NCBI GenBank assembly: GCA_002732685.1
Contig: NVRS01000014.1
Coordinates: 4,985 to 18,656, forward strand
Direction: 5' to 3'
DNA length: 13,672 nucleotides
DNA from: Robiginitomaculum sp.
Lineage (GTDB): Bacteria > Pseudomonadota > Alphaproteobacteria > Caulobacterales > Maricaulaceae
Shown in pieces: positions 5,819 through 13,528 of this stretch. Position 1 is the stretch's first letter. Every line of letters begins with the position of its first letter. A model generated the notes under the pieces. That model had not been told where the DNA came from, made no database searches, and worked only from the letters and a program-made list of their open reading frames with translations. Both the position numbers and the translations under genes were made by a program.

Positions 5819-6658
5819 ATGAAAAAACAAACTAAATACAAATTAGATACAAGCGATATATTCCTGCGTGAGTTAGGAATCACAAATGGTGATGGCTCAA
5901 TCAGACCTAAAATGGCTAAAAAATTTAAACAAATCGGTAGATTTGTTGAGCTACTTTCGGAACGCATTATTCTTACAGGAATTAGCAAGCAATCCACAGT
6001 TAAGATTCTAGATATAGGCGCGGGCAAAGGATATGTAACATTCGCTACATACAAGTACCTGTTAGATATCGGAGTAATGCCAATCGTAGATGCCGTAGAA
6101 AGTCGTGAAAACCTTACAATCGATGGTAATAGAACAGCAAAAATATGTGGATTTGATGGGTTGACTTTTTACAACCTTCAAGCGGAAGATTACGCGCCAA
6201 AACATTACTATGATGCTGTTATTTCTCTCCATGCTTGTGACACGGCGACCGACGACGCGCTCCTTATCGGTATGAATAAGCGGTCTCGTATTATTGTTTC
6301 CGCCCCGTGCTGTCAGAAAGAAATTTTACCACAAGTAAAAAATTCAAAAGTACTTTCAAAATTCATCCAAAACGGGCTTTTTCTGCACAAAATGGCCGAC
6401 TTGATTACCGACAACGCACGGGTGATGCTGTTGCAATCACAAGGGTATAAAGTGGATGTTATTGATTTTGTAGCGAGTGAGCATTCTCCAAAAAACACTA
6501 TGTTAATCGCCACGAAAAGAAGAGGAAAACAAGAGAAGTATTATGATCAATTCAAATCTTACAAAAAGGAAAATGGATTTGAAACATTTAAATTAGAAGA
6601 CATGATGATACAATCAAAACTGATTGATACACAATGGCTTGATGGTGACCGCCAATAA
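5819..6658 (+). CDS. Class I SAM-dependent methyltransferase, METTL/GSTCD-like (Methyltransf_32 type)
   Basis: The 279-residue protein has a Rossmann-type SAM-binding core. Motif I is ILDIGAGKG at residues 63-71; an acidic strand follows at VDAVES (90-95). SLHACDTATDDAL (136-148) and APCCQKE (162-168) are the hallmark blocks of the METTL25/GSTCD-like group. The CC in APCCQKE sits where other families have an NPPY-type catalytic motif. The substrate is unknown; RNA or protein targets are plausible for the family but are inference. The first 50 residues are lysine-rich and may bind nucleic acid. The start ATG has only a weak GAAAG-type ribosome site. The gene is AT-rich compared with the mre operon and stands alone between two gaps, which fits accessory or transferred DNA. 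Confidence 0.8.
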   Translation: MKKQTKYKLDTSDIFLRELGITNGDGSIRPKMAKKFKQIGRFVELLSERIILTGISKQSTVKILDIGAGKGYVTFATYKYLLDIGVMPIVDAVESRENLTIDGNRTAKICGFDGLTFYNLQAEDYAPKHYYDAVISLHACDTATDDALLIGMNKRSRIIVSAPCCQKEILPQVKNSKVLSKFIQNGLFLHKMADLITDNARVMLLQSQGYKVDVIDFVASEHSPKNTMLIATKRRGKQEKYYDQFKSYKKENGFETFKLEDMMIQSKLIDTQWLDGDRQ

Positions 6659-6665
6659 TTGGCAT

Positions 6666-6695
6666 CTTCATATAAAATCTGGCTTCATATAAAAT
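6666..6695. repeat. 13-bp direct repeat pair
   Basis: CTTCATATAAAAT occurs at 6666-6678 and again at 6683-6695, a 17-base period, immediately after the methyltransferase stop codon. It is probably a local duplication; no function is evident. Confidence 0.6.
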
Positions 6696-6746
6696 GAGAT
6701 ATATCTAAAGTCTGGGCTCAGTGAGGGTTTGCTCCCTGCTCCCATT

Positions 6747-6785
6747 AAAAAGGACCTGCAATATCCGTTGGATATTTTGCAGGCC
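6747..6785 (-). terminator. Strong intrinsic terminator on the minus strand
   Basis: CCTGCAA (6755-6761) pairs with TTGCAGG (6777-6783), TATCC (6762-6766) with GGATA (6770-6774) around a GTT triloop, and outer GG/CC adds two pairs. On the minus strand the stem is followed directly by TTTTT (6751-6747). On the plus strand no T-run follows, so it is a poor terminator for the methyltransferase. No minus-strand gene lies upstream. Confidence 0.55.
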
Positions 6786-6831
6786 CTTAAGTTAAAAGTA
6801 GTATCCTGACAAAGAGGCAAATACTACAATA

Positions 6832-6879
6832 TGTAAGTTGGGACAAATGACTAAAGTACAACTTACAGTATGTACATAC
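6832..6879. repeat. Spaced inverted repeat plus palindrome
   Basis: TGTAAGTTG (6832-6840) and CAACTTACA (6859-6867) are perfect 9-bp inverted arms, followed immediately by the perfect 12-bp palindrome GTATGTACATAC (6868-6879). A second pair, GTAGTAT (6798-6804) and ATACTAC (6821-6827), lies just to the left. They may be operators or RNA stems. Confidence 0.55.
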
Positions 6880-7006
6880 TAAGGTTGTGTTAACATAAAG
6901 TAAATCTTACAGGGGTGTCTTCATAGAACAGACAGCAGATATTTCCCCATTTTCGCTCTACATCTAGTCATGTACAATCGTCATTTTTTGCAATAAAAAC
7001 GTGTTG

Positions 7007-7035
7007 TTGTCTTTATTACATATTTGACATAAAAG
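7007..7035 (+). promoter_or_regulatory. Possible promoter for the 215-aa membrane protein
   Basis: TTGTCT (7007-7012), a 17-base spacer and TAAAAG (7030-7035) form a 4/6 plus 4/6 match. Transcription from about 7042 would leave a 20-base leader containing the TGAGG Shine-Dalgarno (7049-7053) eight bases before the ATG. Confidence 0.3.
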
Positions 7036-7061
7036 ATATTAGACTTATTGAGGTATGTAAT

Positions 7062-7709
7062 ATGAGTGAAACACTAAACAGACCCCTTCGAAACACGCCC
7101 CGCAACGGCGCTAAGATAATCGAATGGCTTGTTGTTGCATCAGGTGCAGCCGTCATCTTTGAAAACCTAGGGATTGCTAAAACCATATCCTCTTTTGTGG
7201 CGAATTCTGCTCGTAGTGTTATAGATTTTTTACCTAACTTTGTTGATGTTATCACAAACATTCCTTTGCCAGATTTCATTATACAAGCCATTGCGAATAC
7301 GAAGTTTGCGCAAGATATAAATTTGCTTTTAAGTTTGGCAGTCATCTGGGCTGCGGCGCGACTAATCGCCACTATATTTAGGTTGATGGGCGCACAACGA
7401 GGCAAAGTTGAAAACATATTTGGCACTTTCACAAAAGTACTATTCGGGCTTGTTCTCATGAGTGAAGGCGTGAGATTTGCTTTTGGGATGGATACAATAG
7501 ACTTGTTTAGAGGTCTCATCCCGTTTGCAATAGAAAAAGGTGGGGATGTTCCCGAGTGGCTTGCCAGGAGCAACACCCGCGAATTGGCCTGGGCTATATG
7601 TTCTTCAATAACCGGAGTGCTCATGGGTGTTTGGGCTTATTTATCAAACATAAGGCCGGAACAAATAAAGAAGCAGGAAAAAGAGTACCTCAGAATTCAA
7701 CCTCAATAG
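7062..7709 (+). CDS. Unknown four-helix membrane protein (215 aa)
   Basis: I do not recognise this family. Likely membrane segments are at residues about 20-40, 84-106, 119-140 and 174-196. A soluble or amphipathic stretch lies between the first two, and the N- and C-termini are charged (RPLRNTPRNGAK and RPEQIKKQEKEY). The start ATG has a TGAGG Shine-Dalgarno at good spacing, which the overlapping minus-strand frame lacks. The glycine- and alanine-rich first segment and the RLIATIFRLMGAQRGKVE cytoplasmic loop look like a folded membrane protein, not noise. It stands alone and converges on the end of the mre operon. No transport or enzyme motif is visible. Confidence 0.65.
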   Translation: MSETLNRPLRNTPRNGAKIIEWLVVASGAAVIFENLGIAKTISSFVANSARSVIDFLPNFVDVITNIPLPDFIIQAIANTKFAQDINLLLSLAVIWAAARLIATIFRLMGAQRGKVENIFGTFTKVLFGLVLMSEGVRFAFGMDTIDLFRGLIPFAIEKGGDVPEWLARSNTRELAWAICSSITGVLMGVWAYLSNIRPEQIKKQEKEYLRIQPQ

Positions 7710-7724
7710 AAGCCTCAATAGAAG
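7701..7724. repeat. 12-bp tandem duplication containing the stop codon
   Basis: CCTCAATAGAAG occurs twice in tandem across the end of the 215-aa gene. Since 12 is a multiple of three, the TAG stop is repeated in frame, giving TAG-AAG-CCT-CAA-TAG. It looks like a recent replication-slippage event. Confidence 0.8.
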
Positions 7725-7774
7725 CCTATACCCCCCAATAGAGATATAACCTCAACACCTCCGTGTATCCGTGC

Positions 7775-9031
7775 TTACGGCACCATGAAATATTCTACGT
7801 TTTCAATATTCCCGTCTGTTTTCACAGGTGTAATGCCAAGAGCCCGGGCAATAATGCCGTAAACCTCTACATTCTCAATTGCTTTGGCCTTTACACCTTT
7901 TTTGAAGTTTGGCCCTGCAGCAATAAATGTTGCCTGCATATCCTGCGCAAAACGGTCATAACCGTGCATGCCCGTCGCAGGATATTTATAAGTAGATGTG
8001 AGAGTGCGCACAAATATCATGCCGCCTTCATCTGCCACAGCAAAAATGTCGCCTGTTCTGTCTTTATTGTTCAAATGCCAGTCCGCGGGAATATCTTCGC
8101 GTTTGTAGATTTGCATGCCTTTATGTGCGCCTTTTAATTTGTTGTAGACATCATCTATATCGGCTCCATCTTTGACGAAAATATGGACAAACGGATCGGA
8201 ATGTGGTCCGGCCTGAGAATGAAACGAAGGCACAAACAGGTTCTCCATGCTTACATAATCATCAAGATAAACCATAAACTCCGGATCAATTTTGGTCATG
8301 CCGTGGTCAGAAACTACGACTAGGTTTACTCTATCCGTAAGGCCTAGTTTTTCGATACCAGCACGTAAATCTGCCAAACTATCGTCAACTTTCTTGACCG
8401 CATTGCCAACTTCAGGTGTTTCTGGGCCGTATCTATGTCCGGCAGAATCCACGTCTGAGAAATAAATCGTTAGTAAACGCGGACGTTCAGCCTCTGGCAA
8501 AGCCAACCACTCCAGAACTTGTTCAACCCGTTCCTCGTGCGGTTTGTAGTGTTCATAAGGCATCCAATGACTTGGGCGTTTGCCTTTAATTTCTGCTTCT
8601 GAGCCAAGCCAAAACATAGCCGCACTTTTGACGCCTTGTTTTTCCGCCGTTACCCAAATTGGCTCCCCACCCCACCAACGGGTTTCGGCGTGCATTTCAC
8701 GCCCCATAACTTGGTCATATTCTTTTGAATAGGGCAAATTTCCTGTAATCCCCGTACTGTCTGCATATAGCCCTGTTGCTAAAGCATAAAAATTCACAAA
8801 GGTTTTGGACGGCATGACAGGTGTCATAGACACGGCTCTAACACCCTCGTTGGCAAGTGCTTCTAATGTCGGAGCATCATAGCGGTCGATAGCGTCCCAA
8901 CGTAAGCCGTCTATACCAACCATAATCACGATTGGCTCAGCCGTAACCTGCTTGCCGCCCATAATAGGCGCGAGTGTTGCACATGCCGTTACAAAGAAAA
9001 TTGAGAATAGCGCGAGTAAGAATTGTTTCAT
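7775..9031 (-). CDS. Lipoprotein nucleotide pyrophosphatase/phosphodiesterase (NPP family)
   Basis: The 418-residue protein is an alkaline-phosphatase-superfamily type I phosphodiesterase that hydrolyses phosphodiester or pyrophosphate bonds with two zinc ions. The ATG at 9031 was chosen because AAGG lies six bases before it and it gives a classic lipoprotein signal with lipobox VTAC (C17). The in-frame start at 9067 would reach into rodA. All expected active-site positions are present: D41 (GIDGLRWD), nucleophile T77 (PSKTFVNFY), D195 and H199 (DVDSAGHRYGP), D242-H243 (SDHGM) and H356 (GMHGYD). It probably works on the periplasmic face. The natural substrate is unknown; nucleotides, nucleotide sugars or phospholipid headgroups are all possible for the family. 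It follows rodA by 13 bases and is therefore probably the last gene of the rod-shape operon. Confidence 0.9.
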   Translation of the reverse strand: MKQFLLALFSIFFVTACATLAPIMGGKQVTAEPIVIMVGIDGLRWDAIDRYDAPTLEALANEGVRAVSMTPVMPSKTFVNFYALATGLYADSTGITGNLPYSKEYDQVMGREMHAETRWWGGEPIWVTAEKQGVKSAAMFWLGSEAEIKGKRPSHWMPYEHYKPHEERVEQVLEWLALPEAERPRLLTIYFSDVDSAGHRYGPETPEVGNAVKKVDDSLADLRAGIEKLGLTDRVNLVVVSDHGMTKIDPEFMVYLDDYVSMENLFVPSFHSQAGPHSDPFVHIFVKDGADIDDVYNKLKGAHKGMQIYKREDIPADWHLNNKDRTGDIFAVADEGGMIFVRTLTSTYKYPATGMHGYDRFAQDMQATFIAAGPNFKKGVKAKAIENVEVYGIIARALGITPVKTDGNIENVEYFMVP

Positions 9032-9044
9032 TTTATACCTTATT

Positions 9045-10184
9045 TTATAACAACAAACCGGATCCACGTGGGAGTTCTATATCCCTGTGTAAATGGGCTG
9101 ACAGGATAATACCAAATCCAGCAAGAACCGTCATCATGACAGTACCACCATAAGATATCAACGGTAATGGCACGCCAACCACAGGTGCCAAACCCATAAT
9201 CATAGCCAGATTAATTAACACGTACAGAGAAAACGTAATAGCCAATCCCATAATGAGTAATCTTGAAAATACTTGTTTAATTTTACCAGCCAACCAGAAG
9301 CAAACACCTATGATCAATATATACAAAGCCATAGTGCTCAGTCCGCCAATCAAACCAAATTCTTCACCAATAACCGTAAAAATAAAGTCAGTGCGGTTTT
9401 CCGGTACATATTTGAGCGCAGCCTGTGTACCTTGCATGAAACCTTTGCCGCTTACACCACCGCTGCCCAAAGCTATCTTTGATTGAATAATATGGTAACT
9501 GGCCCCTGTCGGGTCACGCTCTGGATCAAGGAAGGTCAGTATACGCGCCCGTTGATATTCCTTGAGGCCGTATGTGAAAAATAGCGGTACAGCAATAGCC
9601 GCCATGGTCACAGAGCTTAGTATCACCCGCCAGTTAATACCTGCCAGAAAAATCATCGCAATCCCGGTTGCCGCCAACATAATGCTCGTGCCAAGATCCG
9701 GCTGGTGCAATATCAACGCCAAGGGAATAAACACAATAACCAAGGCCCCCAAAATGCCTATAGGTTTGGAAACTCGCCAATAGGGTAGATCATGATAAAA
9801 GCGTGCCAATGCCAGAACTGCTGCAAGTTTCATAAGTTCTGATGGTTGAATACGAACAAACCCTAAATCAAGCCAACGCTGGGCCCCATTTACGGATACT
9901 CCAACTAACTCGACACCTATAAGTAAAATCAGTGCAAAAATAAATCCGGGATATGCCATTGCATACCAGACCCGTATATCGGTCAAAGCAATCAACAACA
10001 TAAACAAAAGGCCGACCATTAAGCGAACGAAATGCTGTTTTGCGCCTAAATTCCAACCGCCACTCGTAGCAGAGTAAATCGTAGCAACTCCGATCATTCC
10101 GACAAACAAAATTAATACGGGTAATAACCAGTTGATATCTGCTATTTTGCCAAAAAGTGATCGGTTTACCGCATAATTAGACAT
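9045..10184 (-). CDS. rodA: RodA, SEDS peptidoglycan glycosyltransferase of the elongasome
   Basis: RodA polymerises glycan strands from lipid II in the inner membrane, paired with PBP2. The 379-residue protein has the SEDS pattern of about ten membrane helices. Diagnostic blocks are visible: NGAQRWLDLG...IQPSELMKLA, HQPDLGTS, LTFLDPERDPTGASYHIIQSKIALGSGG, VPENRTDFIFTVIGEEFG (catalytic Asp about 266) and GVPLPLISYGGT near the C-terminus. The ATG at 10184 shares one base with the mrdA stop (TGATG), with GGTG seven bases upstream. The TTG codon just before it is a less likely start. Length is normal for the family. Confidence 0.97.
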   Translation of the reverse strand: MSNYAVNRSLFGKIADINWLLPVLILFVGMIGVATIYSATSGGWNLGAKQHFVRLMVGLLFMLLIALTDIRVWYAMAYPGFIFALILLIGVELVGVSVNGAQRWLDLGFVRIQPSELMKLAAVLALARFYHDLPYWRVSKPIGILGALVIVFIPLALILHQPDLGTSIMLAATGIAMIFLAGINWRVILSSVTMAAIAVPLFFTYGLKEYQRARILTFLDPERDPTGASYHIIQSKIALGSGGVSGKGFMQGTQAALKYVPENRTDFIFTVIGEEFGLIGGLSTMALYILIIGVCFWLAGKIKQVFSRLLIMGLAITFSLYVLINLAMIMGLAPVVGVPLPLISYGGTVMMTVLAGFGIILSAHLHRDIELPRGSGLLL

Positions 10185-12046
10185 CAATTATCACCAACTA
10201 TGATTGGCTCGCTTGGCTCGCTAGTACCTTTAACGCCGTCTCTTTCCAAAGCTCTACCCAGAATTTTACGGCAAATATCAGCGGCCATCCTAGCGCCGGA
10301 ACCTCCGTGCTCAACCAATACACAAGCCGCAAAACGTGGATTATCATAAGGCGCATAGCCTACAAAAATTGAATGATCGCGTAGTTTCCACGGCAGGACT
10401 GCGTTTTTCAGGACACCCGTAAGCCGTTCTGCAGCCGAAATACCGCGGACTTGGCCCGTCCCGGTTTTGCCAGCCATCTCAACACCGGGAATACCCAAAC
10501 CACCCGGTTTGTAAGCTGTACCACCAGGCACTTCACAGACCGCATGCATAGCCTCTTGCACCAACAATAAATGCTTTGGATTAATGTCGAGCGGATCTGG
10601 TGTTGGAATTTCATCTCCCACCACTATAAAAGGAGATACAGCATTTTTCCCATTGGCAATTCGGGCGGCCATAACGGCGAGCTGTAAAGGTGTACTGAGT
10701 ACAAACCCTTGCCCAATAGCTGCATTTAAAGAATCCCCTGTCCGCCAACCATTCCCAAGTTTTTCCTGCTTCCATTGAGGATTAGGAACAACGCCCTTTG
10801 CCTGTCCTCTCAATCCAAGTTTATAAGTCTGACCCAACCCTAGCTTCTCCGCAAATGGTTTAACTTTATCCATGCCGAGCCTTTGGATGACCTCGTAAAA
10901 ATAAACATCACAAGACTGTTTGAGGGCAGAGTGCATATTCATGAGGCCGTGGCCCCTGCGCTTCCAGCAATGAAAATCACGATTACCAAGATGCACTTTC
11001 CCTGTACAAAAGATTTTATCTCGCGGGGAAATAACTTTGTGCTCTAGCGCGGCCAGCATAACAGACATTTTAAAAGTCGATGCGGGCGGGTATCCACCGC
11101 CAATCACCTTGTTGAACTGTGGGCGGCGCGGATCAGAATCCATTTTCTTAAATTGCTTATTTGTCAAACCCATCACAAACAGATTACCGTCGAATGTCGG
11201 CATTGAGAGCAATGTACGCAACTCTCCAGTTGTGACATCAATGACTGCCGCACCACCACTTTCTTCGCCAAATAACGAGGCCGCATAAGTTTGCAATTCG
11301 CTGTCCAGTGTCAACCAAACATCACTACCGGGAGCTGCTGGAATTTTATCATCATCCCATGCTCGAACCGTGCGACCAACCGCATTAACTTCAACTTTCG
11401 TACGCCCAGCACTGCCGCGCAGGTTTTTATCATGGGATTGCTCAATACCTGTTTTCCCCATCCTAAATGTTGGTTGGCGAAGCAGTGTGTCTTTATCCTG
11501 CTTTAAAGCTGCGGGGTTGGGCTTACCGACATATCCTAGCACATGGGCAAACACCCCGTTATGTGGATAATGGCGCCCCTTACCTTCCATAGGGATCACA
11601 CCGGGCAAGTCAGGTAGTTTTATATTGAGTTTTGAAAATATTGGCCAATCAATATGCTCGCCAATAAGCACCGGGATGAATTTAGCTTTTTTCCTGATGT
11701 CACTTTTAATACGTTTCCGTGTTGGCTCGCTGAGCGGTAAAATCCGGTTGATACGATCCAGTGCCAGATCAATATTTTTCACGCGCTCTGGTACTAGAAC
11801 CAAGCGAAAATCTTGTTTGTTTGTTGCTAATGGCACACCAAATCTGTCCAGTATCTGTCCACGTTCGGGCATGACGGTGTTGAAATTAAATCGATTTTTA
11901 TCCGATAAAACCTTGTAATCTTCGGCTCTGATCACTTGCAAATAGTACAGCCGTGACGCCAAAACAGTAAAAATGCTCAGCCCACCCATCCCAATCAAAG
12001 CAGAGCGCCGGCTCATCATATTGGCTATGTCATCAGGTTTTTTCAT
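10184..12046 (-). CDS. mrdA: Penicillin-binding protein 2, elongasome transpeptidase
   Basis: PBP2 cross-links peptidoglycan during lateral wall growth, working with RodA and activated by MreC. The 620-residue protein has a short cytoplasmic N-terminus, one membrane anchor (about residues 15-36), a pedestal region beginning with MPERGQILDRFG (59-70) and a C-terminal transpeptidase. The catalytic triad of motifs is complete: S323-T-F-K326, S378-C-D380 (the SxD form usual in PBP2) and K527-T-G529. GYAPYDNPRFAACVLVEHGG is the usual end-of-domain block. Its ATG overlaps the mreD stop by 4 bp (ATGA) and its own stop overlaps the rodA start. Confidence 0.97.
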   Translation of the reverse strand: MKKPDDIANMMSRRSALIGMGGLSIFTVLASRLYYLQVIRAEDYKVLSDKNRFNFNTVMPERGQILDRFGVPLATNKQDFRLVLVPERVKNIDLALDRINRILPLSEPTRKRIKSDIRKKAKFIPVLIGEHIDWPIFSKLNIKLPDLPGVIPMEGKGRHYPHNGVFAHVLGYVGKPNPAALKQDKDTLLRQPTFRMGKTGIEQSHDKNLRGSAGRTKVEVNAVGRTVRAWDDDKIPAAPGSDVWLTLDSELQTYAASLFGEESGGAAVIDVTTGELRTLLSMPTFDGNLFVMGLTNKQFKKMDSDPRRPQFNKVIGGGYPPASTFKMSVMLAALEHKVISPRDKIFCTGKVHLGNRDFHCWKRRGHGLMNMHSALKQSCDVYFYEVIQRLGMDKVKPFAEKLGLGQTYKLGLRGQAKGVVPNPQWKQEKLGNGWRTGDSLNAAIGQGFVLSTPLQLAVMAARIANGKNAVSPFIVVGDEIPTPDPLDINPKHLLLVQEAMHAVCEVPGGTAYKPGGLGIPGVEMAGKTGTGQVRGISAAERLTGVLKNAVLPWKLRDHSIFVGYAPYDNPRFAACVLVEHGGSGARMAADICRKILGRALERDGVKGTSEPSEPIIVGDN

Positions 12047-12573
12047 TCACGCATACTCAATGTACCAGATGAACCACTAATAGTGACGAACATGCTACGT
12101 ATCCAATAAGCAATTGGGAACACGGCTATGCTAGCCACTGCATTGCGTAAAAGAGAACCGACTTGCGGCAACCTGCCCATTGATAACCATCCAACTAACA
12201 ACACAATTATAAGGCAAAATAGTACGGCTAATGCATATTCGATTATAGCGCGACCCAAGCCACTTCTACCCCTTGGTGCACCGTCCAACACCATAAACAA
12301 AACTAAAAACGCCAAGGCCCACATGCCAAGTGTATTTGCGCTTGCCATGTCATAAAATAGGCCAAATAAAAACACACACAGTAATGACCAAGAATAAGAT
12401 GCAGCACTGGGCCAATAATATATAACTATAACGGGCAGAAAACTGAACCCGAAATTCATATTCCCGATATCCATACTGAGTAAGGCAAGAAAAACCATAC
12501 CGATACCCACAATCAGCCCCTGAAAGGACAAAGAGATTGATCGAACTTTGCTTACCGTTTTTTGTAGGATCAT
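12043..12573 (-). CDS. mreD: MreD, rod shape-determining membrane protein
   Basis: The 176-residue hydrophobic protein has about five or six predicted membrane helices and normal MreD length. It links MreC and the cytoplasmic MreB filament to the wall synthases. Sequence identity of MreD is low in general, so the call leans on position between mreC and mrdA and on blocks such as LFGLFYDMASANTLGMWAL, which resembles the conserved G-x-x-x-D segment of the family. It overlaps mreC upstream and mrdA downstream, each through an ATGA junction. Confidence 0.93.
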   Translation of the reverse strand: MILQKTVSKVRSISLSFQGLIVGIGMVFLALLSMDIGNMNFGFSFLPVIVIYYWPSAASYSWSLLCVFLFGLFYDMASANTLGMWALAFLVLFMVLDGAPRGRSGLGRAIIEYALAVLFCLIIVLLVGWLSMGRLPQVGSLLRNAVASIAVFPIAYWIRSMFVTISGSSGTLSMRE

Positions 12574-13481
12574 TCCGCAACCTCTTGCACATCAACCTCT
12601 TGTGTTAGGTTGTCTTGATCAATTTGGTCATTTGGTAACGTTTCTTCGGGCACAGGAATTGGTGTGAATGGGTAGACCCACACCCAATCCACAGGTTTAT
12701 TCAAATAATATAAATCTACTGCAAAATTATTATCTTTTTTTAGTGCAATTGTCCCTATTTGCAAACCACGCGGTAGGACACCACCATCTCCTGATGTGAT
12801 AACGCGGTCACCTGCCTGCCAATCCGTGTTCCGTGACACATAAGCAAGCTTTGGGCTATTCGTGTTATTGCCAACTAAAATAGCCCGACCTAGAGAGCGC
12901 TGTGACATAACAGATATGCGACTGCTCAAATCATTGAGCAAAAGCACACGTGATGAAACTGAACCGGTGCTTACGATATGTCCATATAGGCCATCTGTCG
13001 TCATGACCGCATTGCCGACTTTTACATCCTTATTTCTACCTACATTTATCAGCGCAGAATGAACAAACGGGCCTTTGCTTTCGCTAACGGCTCTGGCAAT
13101 AATTTTGGTATTGGGTAGGTCAGATGAATTACCCATAGCCAACATATCTTCAAAACGTTTAACACGCATTTCCATATCAAGAACTCTGTTCTCAAAACCC
13201 CGTAGCCTCTCGACTTCTGCCCTGAGTACAGCATTATCCGCATAAGCATCTTTTCTATTATCCGCATCAGCATACAATGCCTCCATACCGCGTATAGGCG
13301 TAGCAATAAATCCCATAATTTTTGAGCTAATATCATCAGTCGTTAACCGACCGGATGCCAGCATAGATTTTTGCTGCCTATCTGCGAGCAACATAACAAT
13401 GCAAATAAGGATAAGTGATATAGCAAGGCTACGCCGGGAATTTCGGCGACGCTGCGGACTGTTATAGCCGCTTTTGCTCAT
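12570..13481 (-). CDS. mreC: MreC, rod shape-determining periplasmic scaffold
   Basis: The 303-residue protein has a very basic cytoplasmic tail (RRRNSRRS), one membrane helix (about 18-34), a coiled coil (about 72-118) and the two-beta-barrel region. The last includes VHSALINVGRNKDVKVGNAVMTTDGLYGHI-type sequence at about 140-170 and RVLLLNDLSSRISVM. The C-terminal 30 residues form an acidic, proline-bearing tail, a variable feature among alphaproteobacteria. MreC binds and activates PBP2. The start has a strong AGGAAG Shine-Dalgarno (13492-13487) at five bases, and the gene follows mreB by 47 bases. Confidence 0.97.
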   Translation of the reverse strand: MSKSGYNSPQRRRNSRRSLAISLILICIVMLLADRQQKSMLASGRLTTDDISSKIMGFIATPIRGMEALYADADNRKDAYADNAVLRAEVERLRGFENRVLDMEMRVKRFEDMLAMGNSSDLPNTKIIARAVSESKGPFVHSALINVGRNKDVKVGNAVMTTDGLYGHIVSTGSVSSRVLLLNDLSSRISVMSQRSLGRAILVGNNTNSPKLAYVSRNTDWQAGDRVITSGDGGVLPRGLQIGTIALKKDNNFAVDLYYLNKPVDWVWVYPFTPIPVPEETLPNDQIDQDNLTQEVDVQEVAE

Positions 13482-13486
13482 ATACT

Positions 13487-13492
13487 CTTCCT
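13487..13492 (-). promoter_or_regulatory. Shine-Dalgarno of mreC
   Basis: The minus strand reads AGGAAG, five bases before the mreC ATG. Unlike the downstream junctions, mreC has its own ribosome site in a true 47-base intergenic gap, so its translation can be set apart from mreB. Confidence 0.6.
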
Positions 13493-13528
13493 GACATTAA
13501 ATCCTGTAAATAGGGTATCCTCGGAAAA

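Larger units (their letters stand above)
6747..6879 (-). ncRNA. Candidate structured small RNA ending at the orphan terminator
   Basis: Read on the minus strand, the segment passes in order through the palindrome GTATGTACATAC, a 9-bp inverted repeat (TGTAAGTTG/CAACTTACA, 18-base spacer), a 7-bp inverted repeat (GTAGTAT/ATACTAC, 16-base spacer) and a 12-bp terminator hairpin with five Ts. That is the layout of a free-standing small RNA of about 130 bases. No convincing promoter was found between 6880 and 6960, and the inverted repeats could instead be protein operators. Confidence 0.3.
6659..7061. other. Structured intergenic region
   Basis: This 403-base gap holds no credible protein gene. 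It contains a 13-bp direct repeat just after the methyltransferase stop, a strong hairpin with a minus-strand T-run (6747-6785), two spaced inverted repeats (6798-6827 and 6832-6867) and a 12-bp perfect palindrome (6868-6879). A candidate promoter and a Shine-Dalgarno for the next plus-strand gene lie at its right end. Confidence 0.6.

Noticed and set aside
5710..6054. Minus-strand frame of 114 codons over the methyltransferase start
   Set aside because: It is antisense to conserved methyltransferase motifs. It could ride on a transcript ending at the 5697-5716 hairpin, but nothing in the protein supports it.
5501..7061. tRNA genes or CRISPR arrays in the gene-poor middle
   Set aside because: No TPsiC-arm-like GTTCGAATC sequence and no regularly spaced repeats of 20-40 bases were found.
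7016..7624. Open frame of 202 codons on the minus strand, antisense to the 215-aa membrane protein
   Set aside because: It has no ribosome site and a low-complexity Ser/Ile/Met composition. The plus-strand frame has a TGAGG site and a coherent membrane topology, so this is its shadow.
7777..7800. Possible shared terminator between the converging genes (CCGT/ACGG hairpin)
   Set aside because: The stem is four pairs and no T-run follows on either strand.
7763..8137. Cysteine-rich plus-strand frame of 124 codons
   Set aside because: It is antisense to the conserved C-terminal part of the NPP lipoprotein, and the cysteines come from reverse-reading its codons.
10185..10187. TTG start for rodA one codon before the ATG
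   Set aside because: The ATG at 10184 forms a standard TGATG junction with mrdA, so the TTG extension by one residue is unnecessary.
10905..10914. PBP2 SxN motif reads SCD, at first sight a missing Asn
   Set aside because: PBP2-class transpeptidases usually have SxD at this place, so it is normal.
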